Source: Onchocerca lupi
Lineage: Eukaryota > Nematoda > Chromadorea > Rhabditida > Onchocercidae
Reading direction: 5' to 3'
NCBI GenBank assembly: GCA_028564675.1
Contig: JAOVVO010000189.1
Span: forward strand, 1 to 64,000
DNA length: 64,000 nucleotides
Part shown: piece after piece, positions 49,801 through 63,067 of the stretch
Position numbering within the stretch: position 1 is the stretch's first letter
Layout of the letters: every line of letters begins with the position of its first letter
Notes under the pieces: generated by a model
The model's input: only the letters and a program-made list of their open reading frames with translations
What the model was told of the DNA's origin: nothing
Database searches by the model: none
Made by a program: the position numbers and the translations under genes

Positions 49801-50179
49801 AAATTACTGAATTCAGTATCTTTGCAATTCTTGCAACGCGGCCTCGCTCCAGTCCTAAATTCAATATGTCTGGCGGATTTCTGGGACTGTCATTGCTCTG
49901 ATTGCTTGATGAAGCAGATCGATTAATATTCGGTATAACTGTCTTTTGGATATCGGACAACGATCTAACACGACGAAGACTCCTTTTTGATGATAAATTT
50001 TGCAACGGCAGAACAGTCTGATGCAAACAAGAATTCGATATTAGCTTAGTTGAATTAGATAAGGAGATATGAGGATTTGCAATAACTTCGGATTTTAAAA
50101 TACGATTTGGTATTGCTGGCTTTCGGTTCGTTAAACTAATCCGAGGCGCAGGAATCGGCCGATTCTGTGTAGATACCAT
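43888..50179 (-). CDS. ARAP: ARAP-like PH/RhoGAP/RA protein without visible ArfGAP domain
   Basis: Fifteen in-phase minus-strand exons: 50179-49512, 49164-48927, 48161-47985, 47891-47765, 47683-47500, 47338-47201, 47023-46920, 46766-46620, 46562-46384, 46083-45925, 45847-45758, 45648-45577, 45472-45332, 44712-44605 and 44145-43888, giving 929 residues. Residues 1-222 are Ser/Asn-rich and open with RPIPAPR, a PxPxPR-type SH3 ligand. Next come two PH-like segments (about 245-500), a RhoGAP domain (about 515-700) with the arginine finger in GLYRRNG and IENVAKVFGPTLF, an RA-like domain (about 710-800), and a last PH domain with HTLTFILP (about 815-925). The order PH-PH-RhoGAP-RA-PH is that of ARAP proteins, which switch off Rho GTPases at phosphoinositide membranes. 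No Cys4 ArfGAP finger or ankyrin repeats were seen. One junction (47764) needs the second of two GT sites. Confidence 0.85.
48868..48900. repeat. perfect 15-base inverted repeat, ARAP-like intron
   Basis: AATTTATTGGCTAAT at 48868-48882 is the exact complement of 48886-48900, with a 3-base loop, close to the donor side of the exon at 48927. Confidence 0.85.
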
Positions 50180-51831
50180 ATTCCTATCATATCAGAGATT
50201 CTGCGTAGTTAGAAAAAAAATGTTCACCAAATCATCAATTCCTGAAGAAACGATATGAAACTGTTCACACAAAAGAAATAAGATTATTACGAACAAAAAT
50301 CACTGCGAAATTTCACAACGGTGACAAATGGACATTGACGATCGAGAACTATGGTTTGTTTCCGAAGGGAAATTACATTTCATTTCAACAAATACCTGTA
50401 TTTCTGTTCAGTGGAAGCTGCAAAATGAATATAACCTCGAGATATTGGTAATTTTAAAAAAGAAAAACCTAAGTACATCTAACAGATGCCAGGAATATTT
50501 AAGCAGTATGGAAAACTGGAAAGACTAAAAGACAGAAAACGAGATATCCAAAAAAACAAAAGATTTAAAAAATCTTCGATATGTAAGATTATTCTCAGTT
50601 TATTTTTCAAACTTTGCAACATGCGTTGTCTTTAAGATGGAAACATATCTGCAGCACGCATGCAGACACTTTTCATTTAAATCTTTCAGACTGAAAAATC
50701 ACAAACCTATTATTATTTTTTTGATATTTCGAAACATGGAAAATTTGATATGGCTAAAAATAATTAATGAGTCCGAAACTAACGTAGTCAATATTTAAAC
50801 AAAAATTGAGTTAAAAAGAATTGGAAAATAAAGATCAAAGCTTCAGACATTCAATTCGAAATACATGGGAAAAATCTGGAAAAATAATTAAATGGCTGCT
50901 AACCGCAATAAAATAAGTTACTACCGAGGAGAGAATACAAAAATATTTATTTTTTGTCTGTCATTAAAAATCAAGAAGTAATCGTATAAAACAAAAACAA
51001 GTAGTAACTGATGAGCTAAATTTGTGAAAAAAACAAAGGATAATAGAAACAAACCATAGATATTCAAAATACGAGACATGTAACATAGTATTAGAAAGAG
51101 AAAAAAGTTTAACTCAAATAAATAGGTTTAATCGGATCTGTTTATTTGGGATAGGCAAAAATAAAAAGAAGTCCTTTCTATGTACCAATCAATAAATGAG
51201 ACCCGTTTAACCTTATAAAGAACATAAAATTACAGTATTTGCCATGTATTGCTAAGTCAACAGAATAAAGCCAGACAATAAAAATATATCAAGAGATCTT
51301 CATCTAAAATACAATTAATAATATTATGAAGACTTTATAGCGAAAGAAAACAATTCAATAATTTCAGATCAACTAAAAAAAACAAACAAGTAAATCAATC
51401 CTTGGTGATTACAACGGTTCAAATAGTAGGAATGCAATAAAATAAAAAAAAAAATTTGTAAAATAAAAACTGCCGTAAAAAATTGTAACTCCTTGACTGT
51501 TTTTCCAATTCTCGAACTGAATTTTACTTCTATCAGTTATTTTTTCGAATTCTTCAGTTCACTTCTTAATGACAATCTCTCCTATTTTTCATCTTTCCCT
51601 CAAAACAAAAGTGTCCGTTTTTTTTTTAGGTACATCACAATATGTTGAAACATAAATTGAGCTATAGCATTCTTGCACTGCATCAATTCCCATCAAAAGC
51701 TAACCTAAATAGGTAAATTTAGAAAATTCTAGAAAGAAAACGGACTCTTTTCTTAAAAGAAATGTCATTTCCAGTCTTTATATTTCATTTTGAAATATGA
51801 TGTTTAGTTTTAGAAATGCAACTAACTTTTC
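50180..51831. other. intergenic stretch between two minus-strand genes
   Basis: About 1.65 kb between the XPD stop and the ARAP-like start. The sequence CTACGCAG just upstream of the ARAP-like ATG could serve as a trans-splice acceptor. The rest is A-rich with no supported gene; the plus-strand frame 50328-50528 has no recognisable product. Confidence 0.45.
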
Positions 51832-54800
51832 TTAATCAACTTCTTCTAAAACATGACCAAATTTTTTTCCCAGTAATTCTTTTTCACGAAGCATTTCTTC
51901 AGTAAGCAGTGAAATACCCAGTTGATGTTCTTTAGTGAATGATTGCGCCATTAACGGGAACCATCTAAGAGAAAATGTTATTATTTTTTGATAAACAAAA
52001 AGCATTAGAAACATTATTTTTCCAACAATTTTTAAAAATAATTCGGAAATAATTCATAGAAATTTCTGGAAAATTATTTCTTCAATTACTTCTTCAACAT
52101 TACAGGTCATGCATGTTAATATGAAATTTCCAAAAACCATACTTTCTTGCTATTATAGCAGCTTCTTCAATGCTAAGGTTAATATTGCCAGGTGTTATAT
52201 ATTCCTGGATCCAACGAGGAAGTTTACCCATTTTATCTTTCCGTGAGAATCGCTAAAACATAATTTTAGTGAAGCTCACTGAACAAATCATTATAAAAAT
52301 GAGATAGAACTGAAATGTATAGATTTTAACTTGACTTCCAAATTGTTTCAATTTTGAAAACTTCTGCATCTTTAAAACAGAAGGACTAACCTTATCAGCG
52401 AACACCATTAAACCATAATCACTTTTTCCTCTCAGTGCACGACCCATGCATTGTGCTGCCTGACGCATCGCATCAAATGTTAGAAAATCATTTTCCCTAA
52501 AATGCCTATGATAAAGACCGATTGATTTTCTTTCTTATACCAAATAATCGTTTCATCACGAAAACCTTAGTTTTTACGTTTTTTTTTTTTTCCTGAATTT
52601 TTAATTTTAACGATGGTTTTCCTGAATTCTTGCTATTTTCGTAATTTTAAATCGATACCACACCTTATTCCTAATTGTTCTCGCAAATATTCCAGTCGCG
52701 CTCGCAATATTCGACTTTCTGTATATACATATGGGACACCAAGCATTATTACAGCTCGGCCGAGATGATGCGAAAAATCAATCCCTTCTGATACCTACGG
52801 TTTCGGTTTATGTAAAGATGAATTAAATGATTGTGCAGAAATCTAATTCAATTAAATTTAAATATTTCAGTCAAAAAAAGGTAATTGTCAAAATTTTTTT
52901 CACAAAGCAAAATCATAATTCTTGAAATACCTTTCCTCTTGCAACAGAAAAAAATACGGCTCCCCTGCCACAGTCACATGCTTCCACATACTTCTCTAAA
53001 GCAATACTCGTTTCGAGCGCATCAGTTGTTTCGATGAACAAAAGTTTGTATTTTAATAATTCATCAATAATGCCCTGCAGAAATCGAGACAGAATTATAA
53101 TTTAGACATTAAAATATTTGAAATCTTGTTTGACTCAAATTATAAAACATAGATTGAAATCTAATATTAAAATCTGATGAAAATCCGGTATGGAGAAAAG
53201 CATAGTTACCTGATCATACCATGTTGAAATAACATTTTCCATATAAACATAACTGGTAAAAAAAACGACAACACCATCTGGTACCAAAGAAACAAGTTCC
53301 AAAACAAGACTACCGTAATTTCGAATTACGGCAGTATCTTCTCGAGATTCAAAACGGGATGTCATTGCAACTTGATCATTGCCTGCAATGAAATTTCTAA
53401 TAAAATCATTACAATAAATAATGAAGTATAAGGAATACAATACTAAAAGCAGATAAAAATGTAAAAGTACTATTGAAAATAAACTATATGCAAAAGCTAC
53501 AAATATTAAACCTTTTGAAACAATAAGTGGCGCAATACATGGTCTTGCTAGTGTCATTGATAAACTTGCCATAATCGCTGGATCAAAGTCCAGAATTTTC
53601 GGGTACATATCAAGCGGTGATAAAGTCTGCATTTATTTTACGAATCTCCAAACTTTTCTTGTGAAAATAAAAACAAATTCTACCAAAAGAGCTAAACACA
53701 TATTAGTTAATTCGTAGCAAAATGATTTCTCACTATTAATATACTTAACTTAGGATATGGTTTATTTATATTGGACTAGGAATAGCCATTTTTGACTTCA
53801 TTTTATTTGATCTTATATAAAAAGGAAATGAGATCGCTGTTGTTAGTGCATTTCTTTGTTAAAAAGCAATTTTGAAAACCGACTCCTGAAGTGATGACAA
53901 CTGTATGATAACGTTGGAAAATGGGACGAATAGCAACTGAAGCATCCATGCAACTTAGATGTAACGTGCAGCTATGTCCTGTCCCACTTTTCTCATCCAA
54001 TGGTTCAATTACAATTGTAAAACCTTAAAAAAGGAAGTGAGAAATACAAGAAAATATATACCAAAGTGAACTTACTGATAATTGAAACTACAGAAAAGTT
54101 TAACAATACCTCTTGCATACGTGCTCACAAGAGTTGCAAAATTTGTAATTAGCACTAGAGAACTGAAATCTGATATGTCAGCTAACTCCAAAGTTCGTGT
54201 TAATGATGCAAACCGCTCCGCACAGAACCTAAACAAGTTTCAGAAATCATTCAAATAAAATTTAAAATGCTTCTATTAAATCAAACTCAAAAAGACATTT
54301 CATATGAATTAAAAATCAGTAAATAATGGGATGTTTGTCCAATACAATCGTACCTTATATACAAATTATATTATGTCCATAAAATCTGAATCTATATAAT
54401 TAAATTGGTGCAAAAATAAAGCGTTTTTTATTCGTGAATCCAAATCATTATAATTAAACTCTTAAATCATCACTGTTAATCAAAATAGACTTAATGAACC
54501 TTCCAAAAACATTTCCGCATTCATGGATTCTGGATTCTGAATTCGCTTAATAGTTAATCTAGATAACAAAAGATTATCAAATGTTAATAAATTGGTTAGA
54601 TGAATAGGTCGATCAGGTAAAAGATTCACAGCTCAAATCGTTGAACTATTGAAATATTGATTGTTCGACATGCTATAAAACGTCATTGTAAAGTTTCTGT
54701 TGGCTAATGCCGGGTAAAGAACTACTGTTTCGGCATATTTCATTGATTTGCTAAATATATTTCTAAGTATAATGATTTTAGACAACACAGCATCAAATAA

Positions 54801-57800
54801 TGCCATGACCATTCTTTGAAGCAAGTTTGACTTTGAGAATTGCTTTAAAGCTTTTCTTTGTCCAGACATTCAGATGTTCGGTACCGCTGTCTTATATAAT
54901 CCAATTTCCGTCGCGTATATAATGAAGTCAAAAAATTGTTTATTGTTATCGACAATATTCTCGATACAATAACTTTTTTAATCAAAGGTAGGTAATAAGG
55001 CACTCGTTGAGATTTTTCATTTTTCCAATTTGCTCCAATGCCAAAAGATCATAGATTGAAGATATTCAGTTCTTTGATAACTTCTCGTGTAGCTATACGG
55101 ATTATTTTCATGCTTCTTCATTTCATTTTTCATGATTCTTTTTTTCACAAAACTTGGGGAACCGTTACCTATTCATTAGCGGTGTCTGGATCAAATGAGA
55201 TGTTAATATTCCGAATCGCTCCCATTGCTTTGTGATCATTTTGAATTCAAATAAAAATATGATTGAATTTTGTTTTTTGCCTAATATAATTTCTTTGGTT
55301 TAAATATAAGAGAAATTAAAAATATATATATAAAAGAAAAATAATAAATCATTGTCAAAAAAAAAATTCAATAATATAAAAGTCAATCATTTTCGTACCA
55401 ACTTAATGAAAATTAAAGAAATCAGTTCTTTGGCAAACACATTTTTTTCCCAATAGTATTAACTTATTTTATCTCAAAACATTGCACTAGCGAGAATTCC
55501 TTCTTAATTAGCTCAGCAACAGTTCTGATTTTTCAAAATAATTTATCAAAAAAAAAAAAAAAACTATTATCAGAATAATTTGAAACATGGGCATTTATTA
55601 ATTTTATAGGGATTTAAAGATTCTAAAAATTCCAACGAAAAACTATTAGTTTTACTAAGTCTAATAATTACTATACAAAAGGAAAAACAGTATCATTTAT
55701 TTTAGGCTAATGATACTGTCTCCAAATTAAGAAGCACATCAAGGGAACAAGATAGTCCTGATCTTATATATAGTACATGAATCACAAATGAAATTCATAG
55801 CATGACTTCTAGTTATAGTATAACTAGTATGACTAATAGTATGGTTTGACTTCTACAATACAAATATTCCTCATTTTGTTGCTGCTACATTTTCTTTATA
55901 ATCACAATGTAGAACAAATAATCAAAGCGAGCATTAAATAAAAGTCTAAATCCGAATAAAGCGGAGAAAAAAATAAATAGATCGATTTGGATTTTTAATT
56001 CCAGTTAAAAAAATGAAGATAGTCATTAAAAACCTGAGCGGTTTTCGATCAATATGCATCAAATCATTAATATCCCGAAGGAATGCTGCTGGACTTTCAA
56101 TCAAAACAGTTTTCGTCCGCATCCGATGTTTCAGATATTCATTGAAACGACGCAAAAATGAAATGAAATGTAACGCATTTCGTATTGTTCCGGGTACCGC
56201 TTCTTTCAGAATCATATCAGGCAATACTGAGGATTAAATTAATAAAAACTAATTCTTATTTCAAAAAATTAAATTGACTAAAAAATTAATTAGCAAAACT
56301 TTATGGTTTATACCAAAGGAAATCCCAGAAAGTTTTTAAGAAACAACAGAATAAAAAAATTAACCAGGATTTGCTAAAACTTGATCGTTCGTGCGTTCTT
56401 TTTCGACACGCTTCAATCCTTCAACTAAACGATCATACTCTACCCGTAGCTGCTCACTATTTTCCTCTCTCAACCTGGAAATTATTTATTGTCCTACTTG
56501 ATTAAATGAATTTTGAGTCGCGTATTTCCAACGAACAAGTTTTTATGACAACAAAGTTTTTCTTTGGAACGACATGTCCAATACAACGTTCTTAAATTTG
56601 AAAACATGAATTTTTGACGGCAGCATAAATATTGAGAAATTACTTAACATTCTGCAAATAAATTTTAAATAAAGGTTTTAAACTAGTCAATCAGAAATAC
56701 GTGTTTTACAATTCGATTACCTTTGCACATGCTGTTCAAGTACACCTAATTTTTGCGTCGCTTTTTCAATTGTTGTTTTTGTTAAGGATACACTCATTGA
56801 CTCTATGCAAACATTATCTGAAAAAGCCAATTCTAATGACAAATCTCATTTAAAAAAATAGTCCGAGACTCTCTAACCATGTTTCAAACAATAAAGATAA
56901 TGACAAAAAATTATTTACTTTGCTTCCCACGTTACAAACTTTTCTGATTAAATGCTAAACCTTCCGAGTACTTATGATTTTCCGAAAAATTCACAAACCA
57001 ATATTGTGAGCTTCATCAAAAACAACACATGAATGACGACTAAAATTTTTTGAAACCAATTCGGCAATTTTTGGATCCAAAATATAATGATAAGAATAGA
57101 CAACAATATGTGCACGATCGACAACGTTGCGCGACATGAAATACGGACAGATTCCCTTCTGCTGACCCAATTTCCTCAAATTTTGCTGCAACATTGTAAA
57201 AATAAAAATTTTAACAACAAACATTTTCGAGTCGTAATAATCCATAAATCCAAATTATTATGTTTCATTAAAAAATGAGTTTATGTCTTCAACATAAAAA
57301 CTGGATACAAAAAATTTCTAAAGTAGAAATATGTTAATTTACCAAATTGTATACACCATCGGGATAACTGATATCCTTTTGTTCATCTAATTTCTCGAAA
57401 AATGTACAGCATGGTAAATTCGGATGAAGCCTACGCTTAGCGCGCATAAAACTTGCTGTCAGCCTTAAGTTAATTTAGTAAATCATACGAAAGTTAAAAA
57501 ACTGGTTACAATAATAGAAAAATTTTTTTCTTCTGGAAAATTTGCGAGAGGTATACTTTGAAACTTACTTTTGACATGCTCCATCAACCAGAGAACCTTG
57601 TCGCAACGATGATACTGATTCGTTAATGCACAAATTTTTACGAGCAGAAAGAGCTACCGCAAACAGTGATGGCTGTTTCTTTAAAAAAGAAATTCAGCAT
57701 GTTGTTGAAAATTGTATACAAATTTCTTTCTACACAAACTTTTTGTCGATTTTATTTTTTTGATGGCAAATTGATTTGATAGTTGCTCGAATTTACGGCT

Positions 57801-58664
57801 AAGTGTTCATACAGAACCAATTTCCTTTTTCCTATATGTCCATGCTTCCGACAAAAAGAAAAACTAACACCATCACACTGTTCGTAATATTTAAAAAGAT
57901 TGCGAAGTTCTTCAACACATTTTTCAATTTCTGGAATCGTTCGCGAACAATAAACAAGCTTGTCCAGATGGTCCGGAAATCGCAGCATATAGGCCACTAC
58001 AAGTGAGAGTAATGAAACAGTCTTACCAGTACCCGACGGCATTTCCAGTAAACAGTGTCCCTGTAATTTATATTCTTTTTAAATAACTAATATTCCAATA
58101 AAAAATTCATTCTGAATTAAGAGTACAATGGAATTCATTTTGGATTAAGGATCAGTGAAATCATATCGGTTTTGGTCTTCTAGAAATAAAAATGATGAAA
58201 ATATCAAGTATGCTTCAAGTTTACGAAGCAAAGGGATTCATCGAAGAAAAGCTGCATGAAAAACTTACTTTAGCATCCAAAGTTTTTTTCAATTCGCCCA
58301 TATAGAGAATTTGTTCTGGATAGATGTAATCATAAGGGAAGTAAACTTCCAAACCATCAATATCGATCCTATAAAAGAATAAAATTTCATATAAATAATA
58401 AGACTGCTTCTTCGAAAAATTTCAAACTCTCCAAAAAAAAAAAAAAGACGACAGATCTTTCCGATAATTTTTTTCTTATTATGCTGCGACATCTTCATTT
58501 CAAAGGACGCATGTCAATATGAGAATTCTTTACTCTTTTTTAACTCCTATTTATCATATTATTTGAACTCAAAACAATTTCCAAGAAATAGAAAAAAAGT
58601 AAAACTTGCTTCATAATTGCTTGAATTGTAAGTTTATGCAATTTTACCGGTGCAATGTAGGCAT
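51832..58664 (-). CDS. xpd-1: TFIIH helicase subunit XPD (ERCC2)
   Basis: Eighteen in-phase exons: 58664-58648, 58368-58269, 58060-57869, 57678-57569, 57463-57343, 57185-56999, 56817-56721, 56474-56365, 56226-56034, 54228-54110, 54023-53884, 53626-53512, 53382-53210, 53074-52931, 52794-52664, 52496-52391, 52252-52143 and 51964-51832. The product is 765 residues (human 760). Landmarks: [10 protein letters not shown]; Walker A MPSGTGKT with Lys52; four iron-sulphur cysteines at about 120, 138, 159 and 193 (NLCIN, GACQK, PCCTF, GICPYF); DEAH at 237-240; ITSG then [25 protein letters not shown]; and motif [19 protein letters not shown] is the 5'-3' helicase of TFIIH that opens DNA for nucleotide-excision repair and takes part in transcription initiation. 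All key residues are present, so it should be active. The first exon is only 17 bases (MPTLH plus a split Arg codon). One intron of 1.8 kb (54229-56033) is much longer than the rest. Confidence 0.96.
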
Positions 58665-59418
58665 ATTCGGGTTAAAGAACCTGAAAAACAATGAAATCAA
58701 AGAATTATAGGATGACAATGACTAGAGAATTTACAATGTTCATCTCTACATTGTTGAAACTGTTTCTCAATAATAATCAATAAATAACAATAAAAGAATT
58801 TCTAGTAGTATTTCTAGTTCATATTTCCTAGAAAAGTACTTTAAATAAAATATCAATTTGAATACTTCTATCATTATCCTTCTGAAACCAACAAAACAGA
58901 TCAAAACAGGTCATTCTAGACAATTTATTCCCAGAAATGATTAATTCTCATCATTATCTGTAAAACAAAAAAGTTAAACATTCCGTATTCATTCAAATAC
59001 AAGTATTTTACAAAATGTTTTCAAGAATCAAATTGACAAAGCAATTTACTCACAGAAATCAAGATCAATTTACTTACAGAATCACGATGATAAAAAACAA
59101 ATTTTTAAACAACCAAAAAATAGAAAAATTAGTTCACTAAAAATGAAGGATTTCCAAAAATGGCTATCTGTATCTATCGTACAATTAAAATTGCTTTTAT
59201 GATTTAAAGATTATGGAAAATGCCAATCGGAAAGAAAGTGATTTAACGTATTTCTGCTATTCCTTCAAAACTATAATTTAAATTAAGCATAATAACACCA
59301 ATCATGCAAATAAAGCAAAACATTCACAAAAAACACGGTGAAATAGAAGATGCATAATAGAGTGATTACAACTAGTCACAAATCGATCAATAAAAAAATT
59401 AGAAAATAGGTGTCAAAA
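58665..59418. other. gap between two minus-strand genes
   Basis: About 750 bases between the WIP stop and the XPD start. A minus-strand AATAAA is at 58924-58929. No coding exon was seen. Confidence 0.45.
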
Positions 59419-61526
59419 TTAACGGTAAAGAGAGGGAGCATTTTGAATTTTACGCGCTGGATGATATTCATAGACTTTTTTCGTTCCGGAGAAAAATCCT
59501 GGAGGTGGTAGCTCACTGATCGGAATAAAGGTGAAACGATCCATTTGATCGGCACAGGAAGCTATTCGTGGAGGCGGTGGTGGAGGAGGTGAATCTTCGT
59601 CGATAGATACAGTGGGGGGTATACCGAGGGATAAAATCGGCGTAAGACGGTTGGATGAATGAGTCATTGGACGTCCAATCCGAGGTGCCTGATTAGGTGG
59701 TGGAGGAGGAGGACAAGCTGGTTTCGCGATTTTAATCGAACTGGATGGATTCGATAGAGAAGTACTTGATGGAGGTGTGCTGTGGCTATCCAATAGTGAT
59801 GACTGCGAATTCCTAACATCCTGAAAAACAATTGTCAACGATGGCATCGAAAAAGTAATCATAACAATTGCGAATTGACGAACACAATCACTTTTCTCTT
59901 GAGAGAAAAATTTCTACTTTAGATTTTAACTTACGAAATGTTATAAATAACCCAGGTTGTTATACTGCTTATTATTTAAAGACAAACTAAATGAAATTTA
60001 TATACATCAGAACTGCCAGATCGACGTAAAGAAGAGACATCGTTAGCAGTCCTATTCGGTCTCAAAGTTTTGAACTGTTCTGGAATGGAAATTTTCTTCA
60101 TCGGCGGAGACCTGATATCTTTAACAATCGACTTAGCTTTGAGTGATGGTGGTGTTGGTGGTGCTAATCCCGGTCGACTGATCTGAAAACCTTGGAAAGT
60201 AAAAAATAATGTACGAAATTATCCTAGCGGCAAAAAACGATCACTAAAGTATGTACCAAGTATCTGCACATTTATATAGAAGCTGCATAACGATACATAA
60301 TCTATTTTTTCTACCAGGAAATATATTTCATAAAATAATCTAACAATGAGAATTTTTGTCTGATTTTATAATATCACTTGATATAAAGGTCGAAATTTAA
60401 TTGAAAATTGAATTATATAATTTTTATATAATTTATTTCTTACCTCATTTACTTGAAATTAATACCTGATTAAACTGTTTTAGACGATCTGCTATTCCAG
60501 CAGAAGTTTGACGATTTACACTAGACGCTTTAGAACATTCTGTCAATAATGTCGAAAACTGCTGAAAAGAAAATGAAATTTCTTCTTTTGAAAGACGGCA
60601 TGAATAAAAATAAAAATCACATTCGACCCATCCATAAGGTCCGTTTATGTCACAGAAATAATAAGTTGGTTCACTAGAAGCAGAGATAAGGGCACAGAAT
60701 GCAATTATATTAACACACATCACTGCCATACAATATTTATCACAGTTAAGCGAACCGATGAAATAAAATCTGTTTCAATGAATGATTCTAAAATTACTTG
60801 CTCTTGAAACTCCGAATGAGTTGCTGGTTTTGTTGGGTAGATTTCGGATGGTTTTGATAGAAGCGGTGGGCTAGCTATCACACCTAAATTTAACAATTCA
60901 AAAAAAAAAAAAAAAGTGTGATTTTACTGTTGGAAAAAAAAGGTGAAATAGTTTATGATTAATTTTTAAGCTTATTTTCTCCTCTAGCAAAAATAAAGAA
61001 CAAAACCTTTGAAGACATTCGCTTTTTTGTTGTCTGAGGGCTTTTTCGGGATACCATTCACAAAAAGACCACTAACTCCTCCAACAGCTGGGATTTTTGA
61101 CCCACCAGTAGCGGTAGTCCCGCCATTATTTTCCGACAAATTTGCTGGAAGGATCCAAAATGTAAAGAAAACAGAATTTGTAAATGAAGAATTTATCCGC
61201 AGATTTCGTAATTTTGATATATTTTGCACAATGCCCAGATTTTTTTCAAGTTATTTTCTTACGCAGCCATAAGGCTACTTTTTTCTCAACTTATAACCAT
61301 ACATTTGCTTACCTGAAATCTTCCCACCGACCATTGGTGCAGATCTATCATTGGTCATAGTTTTGCGCAACTTCATACCAGCTTGAATTTCACTGAGTAG
61401 TTTGGATCGATCATTAGTTTTAGGTTGCAACGTGGTAGCGCCTGCCCTGACACTTGACGAAGATAGTGTTGAAGGTGGTGGTGGTGGTGGTGGTGGTGGC
61501 GGAGGAGGTGGTGGAGGTACCGGCAT
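59419..61526 (-). CDS. wip-1: WASP-interacting protein (WIP, verprolin family)
   Basis: Six in-phase minus-strand exons: 61526-61313, 61144-61007, 60883-60798, 60561-60466, 60182-60006 and 59820-59419, giving 370 residues (human WIP about 500). The start is MPVPPPPP with a run of about 15 Pro, as in vertebrate WIP. A WH2 actin-binding segment follows, with RSKLLSEIQAGMKLRKT then NDRSAP, matching human ALLSDISKGKKLKKTVTNDR. The middle is rich in Pro, Gly and Ser. Near the C-terminus are two more polyproline runs and the WASP-binding segment DRFTFIPISELPPP (human ESRFYFHPISDLPPP). WIP binds and stabilises WASP and links it to actin assembly. The ATG lies six bases after TTTTCAG, a likely spliced-leader site, so no upstream coding exon is needed. 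Confidence 0.95.
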
Positions 61527-62654
61527 CTCTTTCTGAAAAGTAGCATTTAAGAGATGCAACATCATTTAAAACTTTTTAGAACTGAAATTTAGAACTCAAT
61601 CACAAATAACTCATAAATCCTTCCATTACTTTAGTTGCTGGAAATTGACAAATATTTTAACAACAAAAAATGAAATCTTTTCATATTTTTATGATGCAAC
61701 AATAAACCTAATTGAATTAACACAGCAACTCGTCCATGAAAAAGATATGACTTTAAAACTCAAAGAAGTCAACTAAATGCAAACACAATCTATAATTCAG
61801 AAACCACAGATTTCACAACAGTGTTTAGCTTACTATAATTAATTCTTCTATCATGAAAAAACTTCGAATGAATATCTGACATTACAGAGAGTTAACAGGT
61901 CTTAAATAAGAATTTTCATTTTATAAAAACATAAGTGGTGCAATAAGTCAAATTGTTCCATAATTTAAGTATATTTCAAAAGAGTAAAATCTAAAAATTT
62001 ATTCTTTAACATCAATTCCACCACACAAATTTTCATTTTATGAGAAGATAAGTGGAGTAATAACGAAAGTTTGAAAATAAATTTAGATCTTTTGGTCTTT
62101 ATTTGGTGATAACAATCGCAAGGAAGCATATAATGAGTAATACAACACAATAAACATGCAAGTTTTAAACATTCACATAATCAAATTATCAAGAACTATC
62201 ATCAAAAATATGTTAAAACCCAAAATGCATAATAAATAAAAAGGAATAAAGCGAGTACACTATTTGGAAATGAACAACAAATGTGCAGTGCAAAGAATAA
62301 AAGGATTACAGTAAAAATGTTCTTACAGAAAGTTAACAGGTCTTAAATAACTGCAATAAGGACTGTACTTTATAGATTGGATAGAGTGTATTTGCCTTCA
62401 AGAACACTTCTGTACTTTACAACATGCATCTTATATGCTATGCGAGCAATTGTCAAATCTTTCTCATTTACATCTTTTGATTTCAATTTCCAAACTATGT
62501 TATAATCTAGAACATCTAAAATCCTATCCAATAAAGTTAGCCTTCAATTATCAAACAGTGGAAAACTCGTTAATACTCAAATTTAAATTCTTAATTAATA
62601 TATGCAAATTAAAGATTTTCACATTAAGCACATAATTAAATACATATCCCTATG
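61527..62654. other. gap between two minus-strand genes, with dispersed repeats
   Basis: About 1.1 kb between the mitochondrial ribosomal protein stop and the WIP start. A 28-base sequence around GTTAACAGGTCTTAAATAA occurs at 61882-61909 and 62323-62350 with one mismatch. A second pair around TTTTCATTTTAT then ATAAGTGG occurs near 61914 and 62030. A minus-strand AATAAA is at 62098-62103. No coding exon was seen. Confidence 0.5.
61882..62350. repeat. 28-base direct repeat, copies 440 bases apart
   Basis: Copies at 61882-61909 and 62323-62350 share TTACAGA, then G or A, then GTTAACAGGTCTTAAATAA. Confidence 0.75.
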
Positions 62655-63013
62655 TTACTGTGGCTTCTGTTTAAAATCCTCTTTTTGAGTATTCAAATTC
62701 GAATCAGCGGAGAACGGCACCAGCTTACTATAATGTTCGACACCCAAAGTAATGTCGTACATGCGTCCTTTTTGACGAGGAGGTGTACCTTTGATATATT
62801 TTTCTGGTATAGGAACATAATATCTATTTCCTTGCAAATCTATCGCGTAATCATAAACGACCGGGTTATCCAAAGCCTCTTCTATTTTCTCATCCAGAGT
62901 CTCGTCAGTAACGAAATGCTTGCTTCGTTCAACCTGATATATTTCAAATATACAATAAAAATGAATTGAAAAATGGGAAGTATTTATGGATGAAGAAAAA
63001 GAATTAACTTTCA

Positions 63014-63067
<54 letters not shown>

